From: UBA2020 sp964551435
GTDB lineage: Bacteria > Pseudomonadota > Alphaproteobacteria > Micavibrionales > UBA2020
Reading direction: 5' to 3'
Length of the DNA stretch: 64,000 nucleotides
Assembly (NCBI GenBank): GCA_964551435.1
Contig: CAZKBS010000008.1
Span: 1 to 64,000 of the forward strand
The notes beneath the pieces are model-generated. The model saw nothing but the letters and a program-made list of their open reading frames with translations, made no database searches and was not told the origin of the DNA. A program made the translations under genes and the position numbers. Positions 53,379-60,925 of this stretch are shown one piece after another. Within the stretch, counting starts at the first letter, position 1; each line of letters opens with the position of its first letter.

Positions 53379-54220
53379 TCTTCGGACTTGACGACGGGCT
53401 CTTCGGCGGCGATTTGCTTGTCCAGCCATTCGGTGATCACATGCCCCGCATGATAATCATAAAGATCGTTATGATGGCCGCCGTTGATGGTGATGAATTC
53501 TTTGGGATGGCTGGCTTTTTCATACAGGCGCTGCGCCAGCTCTATGGGTATCACCCCATCTTCGTCGCCATGCACGATCAGCAAATTGGTTTTGATATCG
53601 GCGATTTTGTCGATATTATCATAGCGGTCTTTCATCAGGATATCGACAGGCAGGAAGAAGTATTTTCTTTTCGCTACATCAACCGCGCTTGAAAACGGCG
53701 CTTCGAGGATGAGGTAACGCGGCTGGATTTCATAGGCCATTTGCGTGGCAACGCCGCTGCCGATACTTTCGCCGTAAAGAACAATCTGGCTTGCTGTGTA
53801 TTCTTTCTGGTCAAGAAACCGCAGCGCCGCGCGGCCGTCTTTGTAAAAGCCCTGTTCGCTCGGTTTGCCCGGATTGCCGCCGAACCCGCGGTATTCAACC
53901 AGCAAAACGCCGACGCCCTTTTCAATGAAATGCTGCGCCTTCACCGCGCGGTATCCCATATGGCCCGCATTTCCGTGATACATGACCACGATTTTCCCAT
54001 CCCGTTTTTCCGGCGGCGCAAACCATGCGATCAACGTCAGGCCGTCTTCGGTTTTCAGTTCGACTTCGCGCATCGACGGCGCGGCGCTTTCACGCGGGTC
54101 GCCGGGGTGGTTCTTGTCGGGATGGTATTGCAAACTGCGCTGGCAGACATAAACCAGCAGAAGCACAACGGCATAAACCGCCAGCAGTTGAAAAACCAGA
54201 CGCGCCAAAAACACCACCAT
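53375..54220 (-). CDS. Membrane-anchored alpha/beta hydrolase
   Basis: A 281-residue serine hydrolase with an N-terminal membrane helix (about 4-24). The nucleophile Ser sits in LYGESIGSGVA, the Asp in HGDEDGVIP and the His in NGGHHNDLY. The oxyanion loop YHGNAGHMG is clear. It resembles BEM46/ABHD13 proteins. Start ATG 54220 was chosen because it begins right after the MsbA-type stop; the longer frame lies in that gene. The substrate is unknown. Confidence 0.92.
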   Translation of the reverse strand: MVVFLARLVFQLLAVYAVVLLLVYVCQRSLQYHPDKNHPGDPRESAAPSMREVELKTEDGLTLIAWFAPPEKRDGKIVVMYHGNAGHMGYRAVKAQHFIEKGVGVLLVEYRGFGGNPGKPSEQGFYKDGRAALRFLDQKEYTASQIVLYGESIGSGVATQMAYEIQPRYLILEAPFSSAVDVAKRKYFFLPVDILMKDRYDNIDKIADIKTNLLIVHGDEDGVIPIELAQRLYEKASHPKEFITINGGHHNDLYDYHAGHVITEWLDKQIAAEEPVVKSEE

Positions 54221-54221
54221 C

Positions 54222-55994
54222 TTATGCACCCTCCTGCAAGAGGCTGCCATAAAGACGGCTATAAGCACCACCCGCCGCCAGCAGTTCTTCGTGGCGGCCG
54301 CTTTCGACAATGCGCCCTTCGCTGAGGACGTAAATAATATCCGCATCCATAATGGTCGACAGCCGGTGCGCGACCACGACCGTCGTGCGGCCTTGTTGCA
54401 GACGATCAAGGGCGGACTGCACCAGACGCTCCGACGTGGTATCGAGCGCGGATGTCGCTTCGTCCAGCAGCAGCAGCGGCGCATTACGCAGCATCGCGCG
54501 CGCAATCGACAGGCGCTGGCGCTGACCGCCCGAGAGTTTCACACCGTTTTCGCCGACCACCGTATCGTAGCCCTGCGGAAGCTCTATAATGAAATCATGC
54601 GCGGCGGCGCTTTTGGCGGCGGCGATGATATCATCTTCGCTCGCGCCTTCGGTGCCATAGGCAATGTTATCGCGCACGGTATCGTTGAAAATAGCTACTT
54701 CCTGACTGACCAGCGCCATGTTCTTGCGCAGGCTTTTCAGTGTTACATCGCGTATATCGGCGCCATCGATGCGGATAGCGCCGCCCGTGACGTCATAAAA
54801 ACGCGGAATAAGATTGAGAATGGTCGATTTGCCCGACCCCGACGCCCCGACCAGCGCCGCCGTTTTGCCTGCCGGCACACTGAAGCTGACGCCTTTCAGC
54901 GCCTCCGTCCCGTCGGCATAGGTGAAACGCACATCGTCGAAAACCATGGTCGGCTGCGCGACTTTCAGTTCCGCCGCATCGGGTTTATCGACAATCGCGG
55001 GCGGGCTGTCGAGCAGCTTGAACATCCTATCAGCCGACGCCAGCCCCATTTGCATGACGTTGTTGAGCTGCGCCAGTCGTTTCATCGGTTCATACGCCAG
55101 CAGGAACGCGGCGATGAACGAAAACAGCTGCCCCGTGGTGCTCTGCCCCGCCATCACCTGCATGCCGCCGTAAACGATGATGCTGACAATCGCAAGACCG
55201 CTCAGCGATTCCGAAATCGGCGTCGCCGTGGCCGATACGCGGTAGGTACGGTTCATCAGCGCAAGGATGCGCTGGATGACATGATTGATACGGTTTTTTT
55301 CGAATTCTTCCATGCCGTAGGATTTGACGTGCTTGCTGCCCTGAAACGCCTGCCCGAGCATGCTGGTCAGCTGGCCCGTTTCTTCCTGCGTTGTCGTTGA
55401 CACCTTGCGCAGTTTTTTACCGAGGCGCGCGACAAAATACGCCGCTGCCGGAAAGGCAAAAATCGACACCAACGTCATTTTCCAGTCCTGATAGACCATG
55501 ACGCCGAGCAGGAACAGCAAAGTAAACACGTTTTTACCCAGCCCCGTCAGGCTCTGGTTCAGCGCGGCGCGGATATGGTTGACGTCCGATACGAACCGCG
55601 ACAGGAGCATCCCGCTTTGCTGGCCGTGGAAAAACGCCAGGTCTGCATAGACCAAGTGGGCGAACATATCGCGCTGCATATCGGCAATGCAGCGCTGCGC
55701 CATGCGGTTCATCATCACCGTATGGCCGTAGGTCGCAATGCCGCGCACCACGAAAACCAGCAGCACCAGCCCCGCCACCGGAAACAGCATGTCGCGGCGC
55801 TGTTCGGTAAAAATCTTGTCGATGATGGGTTCCATCAACTTGGCCATGGCGCCCGTCATCGCCGCCGAAACCATCATCAGAACAACAGCCACAGCCAACG
55901 TGCCCACATAGGGCCGCACATATTGACGCAGGATGCGCCGCATCAAAGGCCAGCTGGCCGTATGGGTGGGGGTGGAAACAGTAGAAGTCGCCAA
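54222..55994 (-). CDS. msbA: ABC transporter, MsbA-type lipid exporter
   Basis: A 590-residue half-transporter with six transmembrane helices (about 15-320) fused to an ATPase domain. Walker A is VGASGSGKST, signature LSGGQRQRLSIARAM, Walker B LLLLDEATSALD, and the switch His in VVVAHRLST. The overall form matches MsbA, flipping lipid A-core to the periplasmic leaflet. Other exporters of this family cannot be ruled out, but KDO synthesis (kdsA) in the window makes a lipid A role plausible. Confidence 0.9.
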   Translation of the reverse strand: MATSTVSTPTHTASWPLMRRILRQYVRPYVGTLAVAVVLMMVSAAMTGAMAKLMEPIIDKIFTEQRRDMLFPVAGLVLLVFVVRGIATYGHTVMMNRMAQRCIADMQRDMFAHLVYADLAFFHGQQSGMLLSRFVSDVNHIRAALNQSLTGLGKNVFTLLFLLGVMVYQDWKMTLVSIFAFPAAAYFVARLGKKLRKVSTTTQEETGQLTSMLGQAFQGSKHVKSYGMEEFEKNRINHVIQRILALMNRTYRVSATATPISESLSGLAIVSIIVYGGMQVMAGQSTTGQLFSFIAAFLLAYEPMKRLAQLNNVMQMGLASADRMFKLLDSPPAIVDKPDAAELKVAQPTMVFDDVRFTYADGTEALKGVSFSVPAGKTAALVGASGSGKSTILNLIPRFYDVTGGAIRIDGADIRDVTLKSLRKNMALVSQEVAIFNDTVRDNIAYGTEGASEDDIIAAAKSAAAHDFIIELPQGYDTVVGENGVKLSGGQRQRLSIARAMLRNAPLLLLDEATSALDTTSERLVQSALDRLQQGRTTVVVAHRLSTIMDADIIYVLSEGRIVESGRHEELLAAGGAYSRLYGSLLQEGA

Positions 55995-56144
55995 GAAGAG
56001 GTTTCCCGATGGACAGGTGTTAATGATTTCTCAAGCCGTGTTATACTACAGTCAGGGGCGGGAGTTTAGTCTCTAATCCCCACCCAGTCAAAGATAAACA
56101 TAATCAAGAATAAACATAATAATAACAAAAACGAGGCGACAGTG

Positions 56145-57227
56145 ATGTTCGGCAAAGACAAAGATAAAAAAGGCCCCGACATTCCCCCGGCCAGTCCCGG
56201 GCTGAAAACCCAGTCGGAGGCGAACAAAGTCCACATGTCCGCGCCGCCGCGCATCGGCCTTGCGCTGGGCAGCGGCCTTGCCCGCGGCTTTGCCCACCTC
56301 GGCGTCATCCGCGCGCTGAAACGCCACGGCATCGAACCCACGGTTATCTCCGGCTCTTCCATGGGCGCGCTGATTGGCGGCGCCTATCTGGCGCACCGGC
56401 TTGATGCGGTCGAGGAATGGGCCTATTCGCTGACGAAATTCAAGGTGCTGTCGTATCTCGATTTCCGCGTCAAGGCCAGCGGCCTGATCGGCGGCGAGCG
56501 CCTTATGAAACTCATGCTCGACAATTTCGGCGAAGTACGCGTCGAAGAATTGCCGCACCCCTTCATCGCCATCACCGCCGACCTTGTGACAGGTCACGAG
56601 GTCTGGCTGCGCAAGGGGCGTCTGGTCGATGTAATGCGCGCCTCCTTCTCCCTGCCCGGCATTTTTCCGCCCGTGTTCATGAACAACCGCTGGCTGATTG
56701 ACGGCGCGCTCGTCAACCCCGTGCCGGTTTCGGCCTGCTCCGCCAATGGCGCGCGCATGACGATTGCCGTCAACGTCGGCGGCGATATCATCGGCAAAAG
56801 CAAACGTCCCGGCGACACCATCCCGACGGTGGCGGGCTTTGACCTTCTGAATTTCGAAGGGCCGCAGAACCTCGAAGAGCAAAAGAAAAAAGGCCTTATT
56901 CAGCGCGTGTTCCGCCGCGAAAATTCGGGGCCGAGCATTTTCGGCGTCATGGTATCGTCGCTCAACATCGTGCAGGACCGTCTTGCCCGCTCCCGCCTTG
57001 CGGGAGATCCGCCGGACGTGCTTATCGTGCCGCGTATCGGCCATATCGGATTGATGGAATTCGACCGCGCCGAGGAGCTGATTGAAGAAGGCGAAGCCGC
57101 CGTCGAACGCGCCATGCCCGATATCAAGGCCGCCTATGCCGTGCTGTGTACCGAATACGCGTCAGAGCCCGACGACGTCATCGACGATCCGCACCCACCA
57201 TCGACCAAACCCGGGCCGCACGAGTAA
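56145..57227 (+). CDS. Patatin-like phospholipase (RssA-type)
   Basis: A 360-residue lipid acyl hydrolase with a Ser-Asp dyad. The nucleophile is in SGSSMGALIGG and the Asp in DGALVNPVPV; the oxyanion loop is GSGLARGFAHLGV. A polar N-terminal 30 residues and an acidic, proline-rich end flank the patatin domain. GTG at 56142 is one codon earlier; ATG 56145 is preferred. It may remodel envelope phospholipids. Confidence 0.93.
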   Translation: MFGKDKDKKGPDIPPASPGLKTQSEANKVHMSAPPRIGLALGSGLARGFAHLGVIRALKRHGIEPTVISGSSMGALIGGAYLAHRLDAVEEWAYSLTKFKVLSYLDFRVKASGLIGGERLMKLMLDNFGEVRVEELPHPFIAITADLVTGHEVWLRKGRLVDVMRASFSLPGIFPPVFMNNRWLIDGALVNPVPVSACSANGARMTIAVNVGGDIIGKSKRPGDTIPTVAGFDLLNFEGPQNLEEQKKKGLIQRVFRRENSGPSIFGVMVSSLNIVQDRLARSRLAGDPPDVLIVPRIGHIGLMEFDRAEELIEEGEAAVERAMPDIKAAYAVLCTEYASEPDDVIDDPHPPSTKPGPHE

Positions 57228-57237
57228 TAGAAAAACA

Positions 57238-57267
57238 GAAAGGCGCGAAAATGTTTTCGCGCCTTTC
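57238..57267. terminator. Bidirectional intrinsic terminator
   Basis: GAAAGGCGCGAAAA (57238-57251) pairs with TTTTCGCGCCTTTC (57254-57267), a 14-base perfect stem around a TG loop. It lies between two convergent genes and has no long T run beyond the stem. Confidence 0.75.
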
Positions 57268-57289
57268 CTTGATGTCAGATTAAAAAAGA

Positions 57290-58219
57290 TTATTCCTTCA
57301 TCCGCGCGCGTTCGCGTTCGCGCAGGGCGGCTTCGGGGGTTTGCCAGATGAGGCTGTCCAGCACCCAGTTCGGGCGGATGCCGCCGTAGATTTGCGCCAG
57401 ATGTTCCATTGACTTGCGGCGCTGGTCGGGGGAAATACCCGCCGGAAACGCGCTGCCGTGAATGCCGGAGGTGATAAAGGCCGTGTCCATATCCACGGCA
57501 ATCGCCCCCGCGATGTCATGCTGCAAAGAGTCACCAACGACAAGCACGCGCGACGGAATGACACCTTCGAACAAGCCCTGCGCGTAGCGGAAAATGGTTT
57601 TATGCGGCTTGCCGATCAGATGCGCCATACCGCCGAGGTCGTGATAGCGTTTGGCGACCGCACCGGGGCCGACGGCGCGTTCATGGCCGTAGACGGTAAT
57701 CATGTCCGGGTTCGCGCAAATGGCGGGCAGACGGCGCACGACGGCCTTTTTGAAAACGGGGTCGAGGTCTTCAAGCTTCGTGCCGTTCGGATCGAAGCTG
57801 GTGATGAGGATGAAAGAAGCTTCGTCAATATCCGACGTAATTTCGATGTCGAGCCCTTCGAGCAGCCCGCGGTCATCGGCGCGGGAAATCAAATAGCATT
57901 TCTTGCCGAGATCCTTGAACGGGGTTTCTTTCTGCGCGCGCAGCCCCTGCCAGGCGACCTCACCCGCCGTCACAACGGCTTTATACATCGACGGCTTGAT
58001 GCCGAGTTTTTTGAGGCGTTCGATATTGTCGTCGGCACGTTTGGCAGAGTTCGAGAGGATAACGACCTGTTTTTTGCGCTGTTTGAGATGATTGAGGCTG
58101 TCAATCACGCCCTCGTAAGCCTGAACGCCGTTATGCAGGACGCCCCACTGGTCCATGATGAACCCGTCGTAGCTGTCCATGAGTTCGTAAAGGCCTTGGC
58201 AAAACGTCATCGTTGACAT
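57290..58219 (-). CDS. HAD-superfamily class IIA hydrolase (NagD-like)
   Basis: A 309-residue phosphatase of the TIGR01459-type class IIA family. Motif I is FIMDQWGVLHNG (residues 20-31), an atypical D-x-W in place of D-x-D; motif II is VVILSNSAKR, motif III in GKPHKTIF and motif IV VVGDSLQHDIAGA. Members with this DQWG form are common in Alphaproteobacteria. The start overlaps the HIT gene stop by 13 bases. The substrate is not known. Confidence 0.9.
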   Translation of the reverse strand: MSTMTFCQGLYELMDSYDGFIMDQWGVLHNGVQAYEGVIDSLNHLKQRKKQVVILSNSAKRADDNIERLKKLGIKPSMYKAVVTAGEVAWQGLRAQKETPFKDLGKKCYLISRADDRGLLEGLDIEITSDIDEASFILITSFDPNGTKLEDLDPVFKKAVVRRLPAICANPDMITVYGHERAVGPGAVAKRYHDLGGMAHLIGKPHKTIFRYAQGLFEGVIPSRVLVVGDSLQHDIAGAIAVDMDTAFITSGIHGSAFPAGISPDQRRKSMEHLAQIYGGIRPNWVLDSLIWQTPEAALRERERARMKE

Positions 58220-58668
58220 GCGGTCTTATCCCCTTTTGTCTCTGCCTGTTGTTCATGCGTGCCTGCGAAATGGGCGCGCAGCCGCGCGATTTCGGCATCG
58301 CGGGCCGCGGCGTCGTACGGCACTTCCGGTATATCAAGCGCCCAGACGGGTTTGGGCCATGCGGCGTCCGTCTTGTAGCGGGCGAAAATGTGGATATGCA
58401 GCTGCGGCACCATATTGCCGAGCGCGGCGGTATTGATTTTATCCGGCGCATAAAGCGCCTTGAGCGCGTTCTGCGCACGGGCGATTTCAGCCATCAGCAA
58501 CGACTGGTCATCCGGCGACAAGTCGCAGAATTCACGCACGCCCTCGCGCATCGGCACCAGATAGAGCCACGGCCAGTTTTTATCGTTTTTGAGGCATACG
58601 CGGCACAGCGCCCAGTCTTCGACATGGAACGAACTGTCTGCCAGACGGTGATCGAGTGTGAAAGTCAC
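58207..58668 (-). CDS. HIT-family protein
   Basis: A 153-residue histidine-triad nucleotide-binding protein. The triad appears as VPQLHIHIFARY, with Gln in the first place, a form often seen in alphaproteobacterial HIT proteins; the two remaining His include the nucleophile. Residues LYLVPMREG and NMVPQ frame the fold. It may hydrolyse adenylylated or dinucleoside substrates. It is the first gene of a pair with the NagD-like gene. Confidence 0.92.
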   Translation of the reverse strand: MTFTLDHRLADSSFHVEDWALCRVCLKNDKNWPWLYLVPMREGVREFCDLSPDDQSLLMAEIARAQNALKALYAPDKINTAALGNMVPQLHIHIFARYKTDAAWPKPVWALDIPEVPYDAAARDAEIARLRAHFAGTHEQQAETKGDKTACQR

Positions 58669-58779
58669 GCATCCCCCTTTGCATCGCTGCCACCGCCCGC
58701 ATCCGCAAAAGCGGCCACGCGCAGCAACGCATATAATAGGCGATGAATAAGGCTATAAAAAAGTAAAAAAGCCGCTAAG

Positions 58780-59751
58780 ATGATGGAAACCGCCCGAAGG
58801 AGTGTTATAGAAAACGCCATGCGCCGCCCCCTTGTCATTTTTTGCTCTCTGACCGGACTGGCCGCGCTGGCGGTTGCCGCCGTTTATTACGCCCGCCCCG
58901 ATATGCTGCCCGCGCTGCTGGCCCCCGCCGGAACGGCCGCGCTGCAAGCCGCACCCGCCAGTGCCGATGCGGCGGAAGACAAGGCTTTCTATGACGAGCT
59001 GGAGGTTCTGGCCACCCGCGAAACCGCGGCAATCGTAACGGCCTATATCAACAAACGTGTGCGTGAAAAACCGCGCCTGCTGGCTGTTGCGATGGACTGG
59101 GCGCGCGACCATTCCGTCGGACAGCAGGATTTGCAAAAGCTGAACGGATATTACTATCTGCTCTACAGCGACCTGACGTTTATGGCCTCGCAGGCGTTCA
59201 AAATCGCCGGTATCGAAACCGAATACAAGGATATGGTGCGCACATCCTTTGCCAGCCTGCTGACGTTTGATTTACTGATGGCAACGGATGCCCTGCGCTG
59301 CAAGGACACATCGGTACGCGATATCCGCGGACCGCTGGTCAAGCCGCGCTATGAACTGCTGGATAACGCGTTTGATTATCTCGCGCCCGAAGATATTTAC
59401 CGCCTGTTCCTGACCGTCAGCAAGGCGGAAAGCGCCATGGGCAGCCGCGCCCCGAATGCCGAACTGTGCGCGGGCGGCATTGTCGGCAAAACCGCGCAGC
59501 TGAACGACCCCGCCACGCAGCATATCGAGGTTGACAACCCCGACATGCCCGGCACCAAACGTACCATCCTGATGCCGCCGCCGGATTTCACATTCACGCC
59601 GGAATATGTGACAGATGACGAATGGCAGGAAGCGCGCGCCCGTATGCAGGCCGCCGTGCGCGATTCATGGTTCCAGCGTCAGATGAACCACAAACTACGC
59701 GAAAATGCGGCGCCGTCCGCCGTGCCCGAACAAAGCGAGCCGACCCCTTGA
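58780..59751 (+). CDS. Hypothetical exported or membrane-anchored protein
   Basis: A 323-residue protein (310 if ATG 58819 is used). One hydrophobic segment near residues 17-36 acts as signal or anchor; the rest looks helical, soluble and probably periplasmic. Two Cys (RCKDTS, LCAGG) could form a disulfide. No family recognised. AAGGAG at 58797-58802 is too far from 58819 to settle the start. The stop overlaps the next gene's TTG start. Confidence 0.65.
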   Translation: MMETARRSVIENAMRRPLVIFCSLTGLAALAVAAVYYARPDMLPALLAPAGTAALQAAPASADAAEDKAFYDELEVLATRETAAIVTAYINKRVREKPRLLAVAMDWARDHSVGQQDLQKLNGYYYLLYSDLTFMASQAFKIAGIETEYKDMVRTSFASLLTFDLLMATDALRCKDTSVRDIRGPLVKPRYELLDNAFDYLAPEDIYRLFLTVSKAESAMGSRAPNAELCAGGIVGKTAQLNDPATQHIEVDNPDMPGTKRTILMPPPDFTFTPEYVTDDEWQEARARMQAAVRDSWFQRQMNHKLRENAAPSAVPEQSEPTP

Positions 59752-60800
59752 AACCTGTCAAAAAAGAATATCCGCCGATTTTCACGCAGCCCGCCGCAGG
59801 CGAAACCACAAAAATTATCGACGGCCTTTACTGGGTGCGGTTTTCGCTGCCCTTCGCGCTGGATCACGTCAACGTCTGGCTGCTGGATAACGGCGAAGGC
59901 GGCTGGAACATCATCGACAGCGGCTTTAACGACGGCCCGACGATCGCGCAATGGGATGCTATTTTTGCCCAAGGCGTTTTGGCAAAGGGCGCCGTCGAAA
60001 ATCTGTTCTTCACCCATTTCCATCCAGACCATTTCGGACTGGCGGGATGGCTGCACAGCAAGACCGGCGCCAGCGTTCAAATGACGCCAGGCGAATGGCG
60101 CATGGTGCAATCGCTGACCGACCCCGACAATGTCGAACGTCTGGAACAGCTCTACCGTCCCTATTATAACCACGCGGGCGTCGACGAAGACGTGCTGGAA
60201 AAACTGCTCAACCGCCGCATGGGATATCGCAGCGTCATCCATCCGCCGCCGCCGCATACCGAACCCGTGCATCCCGGCCAGACAGTCGCACTGGGTGGCC
60301 GCGCATGGAAAATCATCGGCGGCTATGGCCACAGCCCCGAACATGCGAGCCTGTATAACGCCGAAGATAAAATCCTGATTGCCGGAGACATGGTGCTGCC
60401 GTTCATCACCCCGAACATCAGCTATTTCCCCGGCAACCCGCCGGGCCATGACCCTGTCGATTTATATATGGAAACACTCAAAAGCATTCGCGCCGAGGTA
60501 CCCGACGACGTGCTGGTGTTGCCGTCCCATGGCATCCCGTTCCGCGGGCTGCACGAACGCATAGACGACATTCTGGCGCATCACCGCCACAGGCTCGACA
60601 AACTGTCCGACGTCCTCTCCAGAGGCCCGCAAACCGGCTATGCCGCCATGCAGGGCCTGTTTGCCCACAGGCAGCTGAAATCCGGCGATGTTTTCTTTGC
60701 TTTGGGCGAAACCATGGCGCATTTGGTCTATGAAGTCCGCCGCGGAAATGTCCTTGAAAGATTTGAAGAAAACAGGATTATCTATCAGCGCGCCGGATAA
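59748..60800 (+). CDS. MBL-fold metallohydrolase
   Basis: A 350-residue metallo-beta-lactamase-fold hydrolase with the two-metal motif THFHPDHFGLAG, a later metal His in GHSPEHAS, Asp in AGDMVLP and His in LPSHGIPF. A C-terminal helical domain of about 80 residues follows. The start is TTG 59748, overlapping the previous stop as TTGA; no ATG upstream fits. It probably forms an operon with the hypothetical gene before it. The substrate is unknown. Confidence 0.88.
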   Translation: MKPVKKEYPPIFTQPAAGETTKIIDGLYWVRFSLPFALDHVNVWLLDNGEGGWNIIDSGFNDGPTIAQWDAIFAQGVLAKGAVENLFFTHFHPDHFGLAGWLHSKTGASVQMTPGEWRMVQSLTDPDNVERLEQLYRPYYNHAGVDEDVLEKLLNRRMGYRSVIHPPPPHTEPVHPGQTVALGGRAWKIIGGYGHSPEHASLYNAEDKILIAGDMVLPFITPNISYFPGNPPGHDPVDLYMETLKSIRAEVPDDVLVLPSHGIPFRGLHERIDDILAHHRHRLDKLSDVLSRGPQTGYAAMQGLFAHRQLKSGDVFFALGETMAHLVYEVRRGNVLERFEENRIIYQRAG

Positions 60801-60848
60801 AACCCTGATTTTCCGCCCAAAAAGCAATAATGTTACGGCAATGCTTGG

Positions 60849-60877
60849 TTGACTGGAATTTTCTGGCAAATTACACT
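60849..60877 (+). promoter_or_regulatory. Putative pepN promoter
   Basis: TTGACT (60849-60854), 17 bases, TACACT (60872-60877). The predicted start, about 60884, falls inside the Fur-like site next to it. Confidence 0.6.
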
Positions 60878-60880
60878 GCC

Positions 60881-60895
60881 TGATATTCATTCTCA
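60881..60895. promoter_or_regulatory. Fur-like operator at pepN
   Basis: TGATATT-C-ATTCTCA fits the 7-1-7 Fur consensus TGATAAT-N-ATTATCA in 12 of 14 places. Like the operator at 1322 it sits just behind the -10, and on the opposite strand both share AATGAGAATGA. Control by iron or another metal is inferred. Confidence 0.5.
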
Positions 60896-60925
60896 TTCAC
60901 GCTAATGACCGGAGCCTGCACCCCC

